Assembly (NCBI RefSeq): GCF_039645985.1
Contig: NZ_CP147919.1
Span: forward strand, 496,001 to 560,000
DNA length: 64,000 nucleotides
Reading direction: 5' to 3'
Source of the DNA: Sulfurimonas sp. HSL3-7
GTDB lineage: Bacteria > Campylobacterota > Campylobacteria > Campylobacterales > Sulfurimonadaceae
Both the position numbers and the translations under genes were made by a program. How positions within the stretch are numbered: the first letter of the stretch is position 1; each line of letters starts with the position of its first letter. The notes under the pieces were generated by a model that saw only the letters and a program-made list of their open reading frames with translations, was not told the origin of the DNA and did no database searches. This document shows, piece after piece, positions 44,031-52,716 of this stretch.

Positions 44031-44180
44031 ATGGCAGTACCTAAGAGAAGAGTATCACACTCACGTTCGGCAAAACGCAGAACGCACTATAAGATCACAC
44101 TAGCACGCCCGGTTAAAGATAAAGATGGCACATACAAGTTGCCACACCACATTAACCCGACTACTGGCGAGTACAAATAA
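44031..44180 (+). CDS. rpmF: 50S ribosomal protein L32
   Basis: 49 residues, too short for many ORF lists. [20 protein letters not shown] at the start and [13 protein letters not shown] at the end are characteristic. The zinc-binding Cys of some L32 forms are absent. AGAAAGG lies before the ATG. It is encoded between DUF177 and plsX, the usual arrangement linking ribosome and lipid synthesis. Confidence 0.97.
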   Translation: MAVPKRRVSHSRSAKRRTHYKITLARPVKDKDGTYKLPHHINPTTGEYK

Positions 44181-44183
44181 TCA

Positions 44184-45179
44184 ATGGTGAAAATTGCGAT
44201 TGACGCAATGGGCGGGGACTTTGGTCCCGAGCCAATTGTCAAGGGTTGTTTATTAGCACTAAAAGAGCGTAAGTTCGAGCCAATTCTGGTTGGTAAACGA
44301 GATGAGATTTTGTCTTTGTTACCCAAGGGTTATAAAAATAAGATTTTGATTGTGGACGCTGATGACGTTATAGATATGTCGGATGCAGCAACCGATGCAT
44401 TAAAGCGAAAAGAGAGCTCTATCTACAAGGCTGTCGAGCTGGTCAAAAACGGCGAAGCACAGGGTGTCGTCTCTGCAGGTCACAGCGGTGCGACCATGAC
44501 ATTGGCCACACTCCGTCTGGGCCGGTTGAAACATGTTTCCCGTCCGGCACTGGTGACATTGATGCCGAGTAAGGGGAAACAGCGCACCGTTCTTCTGGAT
44601 GTTGGCGCGAATGTCGACTGCAGTGCTGATAACCTTGTAGAGTTCGCCGTGATGGGACAATATTATGCTCACGACATGCTTGGTATCGAAAAACCGAGTA
44701 TCGGCCTTCTCGCCAATGGGGAAGAGGCATCAAAAGGCAACGAGGTGACAAAGGCTGCGTTTAAAAAACTGCAGGGTTATGAAGGCTTTAAAGGCAATGT
44801 TGAAGGAAGCGATATCTTTAACGGTTCGTGCAATGTCATTGTTTGTGACGGTTTTATCGGTAACCTTGTATTGAAAACGGCAGAAGGTGTTGCAAGCACC
44901 ATTTCGTTCTTCATCAAAGACTATATCCGTAAGTCACCTATTGCGATTACGGGTGCACTGCTGATGCGTAAGGTATTCAAGCTGCTTAAAAGGCAGATTG
45001 ACTATGCAGAAGTGGGCGGTGCACCGCTTATCGGCATTAAGGGGTGTGCGATCGTCAGTCACGGAAAAAGTAACCCAAAAGCGATCAAAAATGCTATTTT
45101 TCAAGCAATCCGTTATGTCGATACCGGCGTCAATGAACATATTGAACGCTCATTAACGCAACTAGTTGAAGGTAAATAA
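44184..45179 (+). CDS. plsX: Phosphate acyltransferase PlsX
   Basis: 331 residues. [55 protein letters not shown] and [18 protein letters not shown] are all PlsX signatures. It makes acyl-phosphate from acyl-ACP for phospholipid synthesis. Three bases after rpmF; its last base is the first base of fabH (TAATG overlap). Confidence 0.97.
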   Translation: MVKIAIDAMGGDFGPEPIVKGCLLALKERKFEPILVGKRDEILSLLPKGYKNKILIVDADDVIDMSDAATDALKRKESSIYKAVELVKNGEAQGVVSAGHSGATMTLATLRLGRLKHVSRPALVTLMPSKGKQRTVLLDVGANVDCSADNLVEFAVMGQYYAHDMLGIEKPSIGLLANGEEASKGNEVTKAAFKKLQGYEGFKGNVEGSDIFNGSCNVIVCDGFIGNLVLKTAEGVASTISFFIKDYIRKSPIAITGALLMRKVFKLLKRQIDYAEVGGAPLIGIKGCAIVSHGKSNPKAIKNAIFQAIRYVDTGVNEHIERSLTQLVEGK

Positions 45180-46174
45180 TGTACGCTGCTTTTCGTTCTA
45201 TCGGGGCCTATGCACCGGAAAAGATTCTATCTAATGATGAGTTGACCAAAATGGTCGATACCACTGATGAGTGGATTACCAAACGTACCGGTATCAAAGA
45301 ACGCCGTATTGCGGCAGAAAATGAGACCACGTCCGATATGGCGGTAAAAGCGGCTGAAAAAGCGATTGAACGTTCGGGGCTTAATAAGAGTGATATCGAT
45401 ATGATTGTTGTTGCGACGATCTCGCCGGACTATTTCAACATGCCCTCTACCGCTACGGTGGTTGCCCACAAGATGGGACTTGATAAGGTGACTGCTTTTG
45501 ATATATCTGCAGCTTGTACAGGGTTTATCTATGTGCTCAGTGTCGCGAAAGCGTTTATTGAATCCGGTATGAAGAAAAATGTACTGATCGTAGGCGCAGA
45601 AAAGATGTCCGCGATAACGGATTACACGGACCGCGGTACCTGCATCCTGTTCGGTGACGGTGCCGGTGCGGCTGTTATCTCTGCAACTGAAAACAAAGAA
45701 GAAGCGATTGTCGATATCCATACAGCTGCTGACGGAAGTCTGGGTGATTTTTTGATGACCCCGGACGGCGGTACGGGAAATCCGCACAAGAACGAGCTAA
45801 AAGCAGAGGCCTCTTTTATTCAGATGAAAGGCAACGAGACTTTTAAAATCGCCGTTCGCACTTTGACGAATGACGTGGTTGATATTCTTAAAACGAACAA
45901 CATCACACCGAATGAAGTCACGCATTTTGTTCCGCACCAAGCCAATTACCGTATCATTAAAGCGGTTGGCGATGCACTTAAATTCAGAGATGAACAGGTT
46001 GTCCTGACGGTTGCGAAGTATGGTAATACTTCGGGTGCTTCGATTCCTATGGCGATCAATGAGGTATATGAACAAGGTAAATTGAAGGCAGGCGATTTGA
46101 TGCTGCTGGATGCTTTTGGCGGCGGACTTACCTGGGGTTCAGCGCTGGTTCCGTTTTCTCCTCTGACTAAATAA
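45179..46174 (+). CDS. fabH: Beta-ketoacyl-ACP synthase III
   Basis: 331 residues. Catalytic Cys in [10 protein letters not shown] (~112), His in [13 protein letters not shown] and Asn in [13 protein letters not shown] complete the triad. [13 protein letters not shown] is typical. It starts fatty-acid synthesis from acetyl-CoA and malonyl-ACP. This is the housekeeping enzyme; a second, divergent KAS III lies in the cluster at 58.2 kb. Confidence 0.97.
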   Translation: MYAAFRSIGAYAPEKILSNDELTKMVDTTDEWITKRTGIKERRIAAENETTSDMAVKAAEKAIERSGLNKSDIDMIVVATISPDYFNMPSTATVVAHKMGLDKVTAFDISAACTGFIYVLSVAKAFIESGMKKNVLIVGAEKMSAITDYTDRGTCILFGDGAGAAVISATENKEEAIVDIHTAADGSLGDFLMTPDGGTGNPHKNELKAEASFIQMKGNETFKIAVRTLTNDVVDILKTNNITPNEVTHFVPHQANYRIIKAVGDALKFRDEQVVLTVAKYGNTSGASIPMAINEVYEQGKLKAGDLMLLDAFGGGLTWGSALVPFSPLTK

Positions 46175-46293
46175 AAACTACCGCTACACGGGTCAGCGTA
46201 CCCTCCCGTTTCACAAGGCTCTCTTGCTGTTTTTTGACATTTTTTGTTAAGATACACTTATATTTATAAAAATACAGGCAACAAGGTTTTTTT

Positions 46294-46584
46294 ATGGAGA
46301 TGGATAAGCAGACATTTGGATATATTTTTGGTTTTCTTGTAATCGCATTTCTTTGGCTGCATTTTCGAAACCCCTACAGTGGAAAAAACGATCGCCGGAA
46401 AAGCCAGCGGCGTTCTGGTCTGAAAGACCGCCGTGTGAATAGCGGACGAAGAAAAAGCAACCAGCTTATGCATGAAAGCAAATTGCCGGAAAGACGCCAT
46501 CACCGTTCAGAGAGAAGGATCGGTGAAAAAACGCGCCGTCATAAACGCCGTCGCAAAGAAGACAAGGTGGGCAAGAGTGTTTGA
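46294..46584 (+). CDS. Small membrane protein with very basic tail
   Basis: 96 residues: one N-terminal membrane helix (GYIFGFLVIAFLWLHF), then ~75 residues of which nearly half are Arg/Lys/His (RRKSQRRSGLKDRRVNSGRR; PERRHHRSERRIGEKTRRH). A recurrent R-R-x-G/S pattern suggests nucleic-acid or acidic-lipid binding. No family recognised. The HIT gene start overlaps its stop by eight bases, indicating coupling. Confidence 0.6.
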   Translation: MEMDKQTFGYIFGFLVIAFLWLHFRNPYSGKNDRRKSQRRSGLKDRRVNSGRRKSNQLMHESKLPERRHHRSERRIGEKTRRHKRRRKEDKVGKSV

Positions 46585-46978
46585 AAACGATCTTATACGT
46601 ATCGAGATCGAAGAGAGCGAGGTGCCCTGGCTAAAGATCTTTACGCAGGTTGAACGCAGAGAATTCAGTGAATGTACCGCTGCTGAAAAGAGTGCGATCC
46701 TGGAAGCCCTGGATGTCATTGAAAAAGAGATGCTCGCTTACTATCAACCGTTTAAGATCAATATTGCTTCTTTTGGGAACTATGTACCTTTAGTGCATTG
46801 GCATATCATGGCACGTTTCAAAGAGGATAGTTTTTTTCCTGAGCCAATGTGGGGGAAGAAGCAGAGAGAGGGGCATCTGCTTCTTCCCTCTTTTGATACA
46901 TTTTGTGAAAAGGTAGATATGAAGCTTGAAAAAACGTTGAATGCAGTTCTCAAACCGACTGCAATCGTCAATACGTAA
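46577..46978 (+). CDS. HIT-family hydrolase
   Basis: About 133 residues from GTG 46577 (AAGGTGG upstream); the frame is open earlier but that region belongs to the basic gene. HIT motif VHWHIMARF, with FGNYVPLVHWH before it, in the form typical of Campylobacterota HIT proteins. It hydrolyses dinucleoside polyphosphates or nucleoside phosphoramidates. Its end overlaps the convergent kinase gene by 11 bases. Confidence 0.85.
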   Translation: MFENDLIRIEIEESEVPWLKIFTQVERREFSECTAAEKSAILEALDVIEKEMLAYYQPFKINIASFGNYVPLVHWHIMARFKEDSFFPEPMWGKKQREGHLLLPSFDTFCEKVDMKLEKTLNAVLKPTAIVNT

Positions 46979-48434
46979 GAATATCCCCCGTCGATTCCAC
47001 CTGTTCAGGCTTTGCTTCTTCGGACGGGATAAGGTCAACTAGGGGCATCTTGATGATAAACTCGGCACCATTGCCACTGTTTCTGGCCTCAAGACTGCCG
47101 TCCATCTCCTTTTCTATGATCATCTTACTCATATACAGCCCCAGACCGGTACCGTTTTTCCCTTTTGTGCTAAAGTAGGGTTCAAAGATATTGTTAAAAA
47201 TATCATTCTCGATCCCGCCGCCGTTGTCGTAAATGTGTACTTCAATATTCTCTTTGTTGACAAGACTCTCGATTTTGATCTGAGGGTTTTCTACCTTGTG
47301 TTCCAATAGTGCATCTACCGCGTTGTTGATGATATTGATGATGACCTGGGTAAACTCGTTGCTGTGTATCAAAATTTCAGTGCTCTGACGGCAGCTGTAA
47401 TCTAATTTGATGTGGGCAACCTTCAAACGCGGTTCGGCAAAACTGACCGCATGCTCTATCAGTTCGCATACCGTAGTGACCTCTTTTCCTTTATTGGGAT
47501 GAAAGAAACGCTGAAAATCATCAATTGTTTCGGACAGGTAGATGATCGTTTCCGAGATGCGCTCAAGCGCATCATTGGTCTCTTCGACAGAGGCTTTGCC
47601 GAGCATGGCGTTGATCTTGATATTGGAGATCTGGAGGGTGATGGTAGAGAGCGGTTGTCGCCATTGATGTGCGATCATACTGATCATCTCACCCATTGCA
47701 GCTTGTCTGGACTGGGCCAGGATCATCTCATCTTTTCTGATCAGCTCTTTGACTTTCTCTTCGACCTTTAGTTCGAGCTGGGCGTTAAGCTGCTGAAGTT
47801 CTTTGGTCTTTTCTTTTACGGTGCATTCCAGCTCTTTTGTAAAACCTTCAAGCCGGTCTTTCTGTTCAGTAATCGTTTTGTTGGCCAGGTCTATTCGGCT
47901 TTTGTACACATAGACAACAACCGTCATAATCGTTAAAACGACAGAGAGATAGATAATGTCTCTCAAGGAGTACTGAATAGGATAAAACGGTTGTATCTTG
48001 GCGACAAAGAGGGATGTGATCAACAAGCCTATCCATAAGAGCCATGATCGGTCCCCTTTATAGAAGAAGATGAGTGCCGGATAGGTGAGTAACCATATAT
48101 GTTTAAGATCGGACGGCTCAGAGATCACGATGAGAAGGGTGAAGAGAAGAAGAAATTCGGTAGCGAATATGCTTGCGATGAATTCAAAATACTCTTTTTT
48201 CAGGTGCAAAAAAAATGCGGTCACTGACAAAATAAAAATCGCTGCGATATCGACAACAGCACCGAGATAGTCTGCTTTCATCAGATTGAGCGTCGTACCG
48301 AATACCAGTCCGCTGAGTGCCAACATAATTGTTATGTTGATAATATTATGGCGAATTTTCAGGTCCTGCTCATTTTCATTAAAAAACGAACCACTGTTGA
48401 TAAAAAGTAAAAATCTTTTTTTGAATGCCGTCAT
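46968..48434 (-). CDS. Sensor histidine kinase with multi-pass membrane sensor
   Basis: About 488 residues from ATG 48434 (AAGGTG six bases before). Six or so membrane helices (~30-190), a long coiled coil (KEKTKELQQLNAQLELKVEEK), then HisKA with MISMIAHQWRQPLSTITLQ, the form common in this phylum, and the ATPase domain (IINNAVDALLEH, DNGGGIEND, KGKNGTGLGLYMSKMI). No response regulator is adjacent, so it is an orphan here. The signal is unknown. Confidence 0.9.
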   Translation of the reverse strand: MTAFKKRFLLFINSGSFFNENEQDLKIRHNIINITIMLALSGLVFGTTLNLMKADYLGAVVDIAAIFILSVTAFFLHLKKEYFEFIASIFATEFLLLFTLLIVISEPSDLKHIWLLTYPALIFFYKGDRSWLLWIGLLITSLFVAKIQPFYPIQYSLRDIIYLSVVLTIMTVVVYVYKSRIDLANKTITEQKDRLEGFTKELECTVKEKTKELQQLNAQLELKVEEKVKELIRKDEMILAQSRQAAMGEMISMIAHQWRQPLSTITLQISNIKINAMLGKASVEETNDALERISETIIYLSETIDDFQRFFHPNKGKEVTTVCELIEHAVSFAEPRLKVAHIKLDYSCRQSTEILIHSNEFTQVIINIINNAVDALLEHKVENPQIKIESLVNKENIEVHIYDNGGGIENDIFNNIFEPYFSTKGKNGTGLGLYMSKMIIEKEMDGSLEARNSGNGAEFIIKMPLVDLIPSEEAKPEQVESTGDILTY

Positions 48435-48491
48435 GAAAATCACCTTTTGAACTGGTATTTTAGTCTAATTGCTGTTAAATCTAGTTGTTAG

Positions 48492-49421
48492 TCAGGGAAT
48501 ATAGATTTTATCGATCATCTCTTGATACTCGTCTTCTGCACAACTGTCGAGAGTAATCCCGCCGCCGCTTTTATAGATAAGCCTGTCTTTCTGCTTCTCT
48601 ATGAAACGTATCATGACAGCACTGTCGAAGTTTTTACCGTCAAAATAACCGAAGATACCGGTAAAAAAGCCGCGTCGATGCTGCTCCACCGCTTTAATAA
48701 TGGAGACGGTACTCTTTTTCGGGGTGCCGCTGATACTGCCTGCCGGTAACAGTGCTCGGAGAATAGGACCAAAATCGTCTCGCCAGTCGGCGGAAAGTTT
48801 CCCCGTAATCTTGGAACTGACCTGTAGAAGTGTTTTATCTCCGGTAAAGAGATGATCGATATAGCGGAACTTTTCGACTTTGATATTGTGCGCGACAATC
48901 CCCAGATCGTTGCGAAGCAGATCGACCACCATGATGTGCTCGGCCATCTCTTTGTCATTTGCCAATATCTGCTCTTGCGCATTTTCCAACGCGGCATCTA
49001 TCGTCCCTTTCATTGGATAGGTAGAGATCGTCTGACCCTCGATTTTGATGAAGCGTTCGGGTGAAAAACAGACAAACTGATCTTTAAAGCGCAATTTGAA
49101 CTTGGCGTGTGCTTTTTGGTAGATCTGCTTAAGCGTCAGCGGCGTTTCTATCGGTGTGGAACAGGTATAGTTCAAAAGGTAGGTATCACCGGCTTTGATA
49201 TGTTCGATGATCTGATCAAATCCGATCTTATACTGTTTGAAGCTTATGGGTTTTCTGGTGAGCGGCGTTGCTTCTAATGGCGGGGTAGGCAGGAAACTGA
49301 ACTCTATATCCTCTTTCTGTAACTCTTCCTGGGTATAGATAAGAATGGTATCGGCCTCAAAATTGCTGATTACTAAAAAAGGGGTGCCCTCACCGGCGAG
49401 TTGAGAGATTCTGTCTTGCAT
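48492..49421 (-). CDS. pabB: Aminodeoxychorismate synthase component I
   Basis: 309 residues covering only the chorismate-binding core. PMKGTID (Lys form typical of PabB), VDLLRNDLGIVA, LLPAGSISGTPKK, GIFGYFDG and YKSGGGITLDSCAEDEY are present. It makes 4-amino-4-deoxychorismate for folate. Shorter than E. coli PabB (453) because the N-terminal lobe is reduced, as I expect for the phylum. It overlaps pyrB by one base. An anthranilate synthase role is less likely given the PMKGT motif. Confidence 0.88.
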   Translation of the reverse strand: MQDRISQLAGEGTPFLVISNFEADTILIYTQEELQKEDIEFSFLPTPPLEATPLTRKPISFKQYKIGFDQIIEHIKAGDTYLLNYTCSTPIETPLTLKQIYQKAHAKFKLRFKDQFVCFSPERFIKIEGQTISTYPMKGTIDAALENAQEQILANDKEMAEHIMVVDLLRNDLGIVAHNIKVEKFRYIDHLFTGDKTLLQVSSKITGKLSADWRDDFGPILRALLPAGSISGTPKKSTVSIIKAVEQHRRGFFTGIFGYFDGKNFDSAVMIRFIEKQKDRLIYKSGGGITLDSCAEDEYQEMIDKIYIP

Positions 49422-50290
49422 TAATAGATCAGTTTTTTAAGCACTGCCATACGCATCGAGACCCCGTTGGCGACCTGCTCTAGAACCTTGCAGCGGGGAT
49501 CGGCCAGTAGGGTGTCGTCAATGTCGATATTGCGGTGAACCGGCCCCGGATGCAGGAGGATCAGATCACGATCGCCGACAAGCTCTTTCGTGATGCAGAA
49601 ATCACTCGCATAATCTTTGAGCGAGGCATAGGACTGCTGAGAGTGGCGTTCGGTCTGGGTCCGAAGACTCATGATAATATCCACGTTATCGATGACATCT
49701 TCGATATGATAGGTGTTTTTGAGGTTCGTAGCAGGCATAAACTGCGGGGGTGCGACCAGGGTGACATCGAGACCGAAACGGTTGAGCAGTTCGATGTTCG
49801 AGTTGGCCACGCGTGAGTTTTTGATATCGCCTACGATGGCGATGCGTTTGCCTTTGACATTGCCGAAGTGCTGTTTGAGGGTAAAAAGATCAAGCAGCGC
49901 CTGTGTCGGGTGGGCATGGGCGCCGTCACCGGCATTGATAATCGAGGCTTTCGTGTGCTTGGAGAGAATATTCGGAACCCCGGCGTCGGCATGACGGACG
50001 ATGATGGCATTGGGGCCCATCGCATCAAGGTTGGTTGCGGTATCGACAAGGGTCTCGCCTTTATTGGTCGAACTCTTTGACACATCAAGATGAACAATTT
50101 CCGCGCCAAGACGTTTTGCTGCGATCTCAAAAGAGCTTCTGGTGCGGGTAGAACTCTCGAAGAAGAGGGTGATGATTATCTTGTCCTGCAGGATACGGTT
50201 GAAACCACCTTTTGCAAACTCAGCGGCATCGTCCAGGAGCGCTTCGATCTCCGCTGTGCTGAAGTCGTCGGTTCGTATGAGGTGGCGCAT
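49421..50290 (-). CDS. pyrB: Aspartate carbamoyltransferase catalytic subunit
   Basis: 289 residues. Carbamoyl-phosphate site [13 protein letters not shown], Lys-containing [23 protein letters not shown] and [11 protein letters not shown]. Second step of pyrimidine synthesis. It is transcribed with pabB (one-base overlap) and probably bioD upstream (28-base gap). No pyrI regulatory gene is adjacent. Confidence 0.96.
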   Translation of the reverse strand: MRHLIRTDDFSTAEIEALLDDAAEFAKGGFNRILQDKIIITLFFESSTRTRSSFEIAAKRLGAEIVHLDVSKSSTNKGETLVDTATNLDAMGPNAIIVRHADAGVPNILSKHTKASIINAGDGAHAHPTQALLDLFTLKQHFGNVKGKRIAIVGDIKNSRVANSNIELLNRFGLDVTLVAPPQFMPATNLKNTYHIEDVIDNVDIIMSLRTQTERHSQQSYASLKDYASDFCITKELVGDRDLILLHPGPVHRNIDIDDTLLADPRCKVLEQVANGVSMRMAVLKKLIY

Positions 50291-50318
50291 CGTTTTTCCT
50301 TGAATTATAGTAGTGTGA

Positions 50319-50960
50319 TTATAGCAAAAGTGTATCGGCTATTTTTACAATATCGCGCTCAAAAATAGTGAATTCCGGAAAATTATCCCTGAAATAGGGT
50401 TCGGAGGTTTGATAGAAATCTTGATCATCCTGATGACAATTGAGTGTCCAGGCAAAGTCAAGTGTTCTATCCTGCATCGCTTTGATAGAGAGGATCGTGT
50501 CATTAATGCAGCCAAGCTTGCAGTGCGATACCAGCAGGGCTTTCGAATCGTAGCGTTCAATCAGGTCGATCATCATCGTATCTTTGTCGATCGGGACATA
50601 GAGCCCACCTGCACCCTCTATGATCAGAATATCACATACGGCTTCGATCTTTTCGATGGCGGCATCAATAATCGAGAGATCGACAGCTTGTGCATCATTG
50701 GCACAATAAGGTGCGGCAGGCAGTGCAAACTGGAGGGGGACGATATCATTGACAGAGAGGTCGGTGGCGGCGGGATTGAGCGATTGCAACAGAGTATGAA
50801 GTTTCGTTCCGTCCAAAGGGACTTCAGCAACACCGGTCTCTATCGGTTTTATAACGCCGACCCTGTACCCCATAGAGGCATACTGCTTGAGCAGGCGGAC
50901 GGTGACAAAGGTCTTGCCAATATCGGTGTTGGTTGCGGTAATAAAGATACGTTTTGGCAC
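50319..50960 (-). CDS. bioD: Dethiobiotin synthetase
   Basis: 213 residues. P-loop [25 protein letters not shown] and [13 protein letters not shown] define BioD, which closes the ureido ring of dethiobiotin with CO2 and ATP. It heads the minus-strand group bioD-pyrB-pabB and is divergent from the PLP enzyme at 51038. No other biotin genes are in the window. Confidence 0.93.
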   Translation of the reverse strand: MPKRIFITATNTDIGKTFVTVRLLKQYASMGYRVGVIKPIETGVAEVPLDGTKLHTLLQSLNPAATDLSVNDIVPLQFALPAAPYCANDAQAVDLSIIDAAIEKIEAVCDILIIEGAGGLYVPIDKDTMMIDLIERYDSKALLVSHCKLGCINDTILSIKAMQDRTLDFAWTLNCHQDDQDFYQTSEPYFRDNFPEFTIFERDIVKIADTLLL

Positions 50961-50976
50961 ACAAAATTCTTTTAGC

Positions 50977-50982
50977 TATAAT
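50977..50982 (+). promoter_or_regulatory. -10 for the PLP enzyme in a divergent region
   Basis: TATAAT at 50977-50982, 55 bases before the ATG at 51038. The leader contains CAGGG...CCCTG (near 51000-51021), a short stem of unknown meaning. Confidence 0.5.
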
Positions 50983-51037
50983 TTTGCATTATTTTACGGC
51001 AGGGTAGCTCTTAAAGCCCTGAATAGAGGTTTTGTTA

Positions 51038-52276
51038 ATGAACAATTTTGAAGAATTCAGTACCTATTTTGTCCAGAATGTGGGAAGTAAAGAGGGTGCT
51101 GTCAGCCCTGCGATCATGCAGTCGGCCGCATTTGGTTACGGAAATCCGGAAACAGCAGAAGGGATCTTTGACGGTAGTGTAAAAAAGCCGCTCTACTCCC
51201 GAATGGGCAACCCGACTACCGCCAAGCTTGAAGGTATTCTGGCAGAGATGGACGGCGGCGTCGGCGCTGTCGCAACCAGTTCGGGGATGGCGGCAACCGC
51301 GCTTGCTACGATCTCTCTACTTAAAAGCGGTGACAGCATCATCAGCATCGGCGGTCTCTTTGGCGGAACCTACTCCTACTTCTCCGAAACACTTTCACGC
51401 TTCGGCATCTCGACACAGTTTTTTGATGTAGATGAGTTTGAGAAGATAGAAAATGCGATTGATGAGCAGACCAAGATCATCTTTTTGGAGTCGGTCGGCA
51501 ACCCGAACATGCGTCTGCCGGATATCCGTGCGATTGCCGATATCGCAAGCCGTCACGGTATCGTGCTGATCGTCGACAATACGATTACCCCTATGAGTGT
51601 CGCACCGCTTGAACTGGGTGCCGATATTGTCGTCTATTCAACGACCAAGATCATCAGCGGAAACGCTTCTGTTCTCGGCGGAGCAGCGGTTTTCCGTGCT
51701 ATCAGCGAGGGAGAAGACAAGTTCAAAACCGAGCGTTACGAAGAGGTCCATAAATTTATCAAGAAGATGGGCAAGATGGCCTTGATCGCCAATGCCAAAA
51801 AACGGGCTATGCGTGATTTCGGGATGAGCGCTTCGGCATTTTCGTCGTATCTGACACTTTTGGGTCTTGAGACTCTGCCGCTCAGAATGGACCGCGTGGT
51901 CAGCAGTGTCGAGAAGATCGCAGCGGCGCTCCATGCGAAAGGGCTCAATGTGAACCATCCCTCTCTAAACGGTCACGTGCAGAATGTGCGTTACAACGCG
52001 CAGTTCGCAAAAGGGTGCGGTACCCTGCTGACAATCGATATGGGAACACAAGAGGCGGCGTACGAATTCCTGCGCCGTTCAAAACTGGCGACGATCACGG
52101 CAAATATCGGTGACAGCCGTACCTTGGCGCTGCATATGGCCTCAACGATCTACAGCGATTTTGACGACGCGACCCGTACGTTCTTAGGGATCACACCGGG
52201 ATTGATCCGTATCTCGGTCGGACTCGAGAATCCGGATGATATTATCGAGGATTTCATACAGGCTGCCGCGCTCTAG
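51038..52276 (+). CDS. Cys/Met-metabolism PLP enzyme (O-acetylhomoserine sulfhydrylase-like)
   Basis: 412 residues from ATG 51038; a TTG six bases earlier is less likely. Fold type I: SRMGNPTTAKLEGILAEMDGG, SSGMAATALATISLL, LESVGNPNMRLPD, VDNTITPMSVAPLELGADIVVYSTTKIISG with the PLP Lys in STTK. Members of this group include MetY/MetZ, cystathionine enzymes and methionine gamma-lyase; the exact substrate is not decided by sequence. Likely makes homocysteine from an activated homoserine. Confidence 0.85.
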   Translation: MNNFEEFSTYFVQNVGSKEGAVSPAIMQSAAFGYGNPETAEGIFDGSVKKPLYSRMGNPTTAKLEGILAEMDGGVGAVATSSGMAATALATISLLKSGDSIISIGGLFGGTYSYFSETLSRFGISTQFFDVDEFEKIENAIDEQTKIIFLESVGNPNMRLPDIRAIADIASRHGIVLIVDNTITPMSVAPLELGADIVVYSTTKIISGNASVLGGAAVFRAISEGEDKFKTERYEEVHKFIKKMGKMALIANAKKRAMRDFGMSASAFSSYLTLLGLETLPLRMDRVVSSVEKIAAALHAKGLNVNHPSLNGHVQNVRYNAQFAKGCGTLLTIDMGTQEAAYEFLRRSKLATITANIGDSRTLALHMASTIYSDFDDATRTFLGITPGLIRISVGLENPDDIIEDFIQAAAL

Positions 52277-52421
52277 CTGCAGCCTGATACATTTCTACTG
52301 CGATTTCGCTTGCCTCTGCCGAGATAACACTCTTTAGAGGCGTTCTTAACTTCATCTTTTAAGCGAAAGTACACCCAAACATTGATACATTTAATAAAAT
52401 AATATGATTTTAGGATAATTT

Positions 52422-52715
52422 TTGAGTACAAAACATGAATTAGAGAGTGAACTCTCTTTAATGGAGCCAAAGCAGTACCTTGTCCTCCTGCTGAATGACG
52501 ATTACACTTCGATGGATTTTGTGATCGATGTTTTGATGAATATCTTTCATAAAAACTATCAGGAAGCGGAGCGGATCATGCTTGATGTACATAAAAAAGA
52601 CCGCGGGGTCTGCGGTGTGTACACCTATGAAGTGGCAGAGACGAAGGTGATGCAGGTAAGCAAACTGGCACGGGAACAGGGTTTCCCGCTTAAAGCAACG
52701 ATGGAAGAGGCATAA
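52422..52715 (+). CDS. clpS: ClpS, N-end-rule adaptor of ClpA
   Basis: 97 residues from TTG 52422 (TAGGAT upstream). VLLLNDDYTSMDFVIDVLMNIF, EAERIMLDVHKKDRG and YTYEVAETKVMQV are ClpS hallmarks, with Asn-Asp of the hydrophobic N-residue pocket. It delivers N-degron substrates to ClpAP. One base separates it from clpA. Confidence 0.94.
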   Translation: MSTKHELESELSLMEPKQYLVLLLNDDYTSMDFVIDVLMNIFHKNYQEAERIMLDVHKKDRGVCGVYTYEVAETKVMQVSKLAREQGFPLKATMEEA

Positions 52716-52716
52716 A

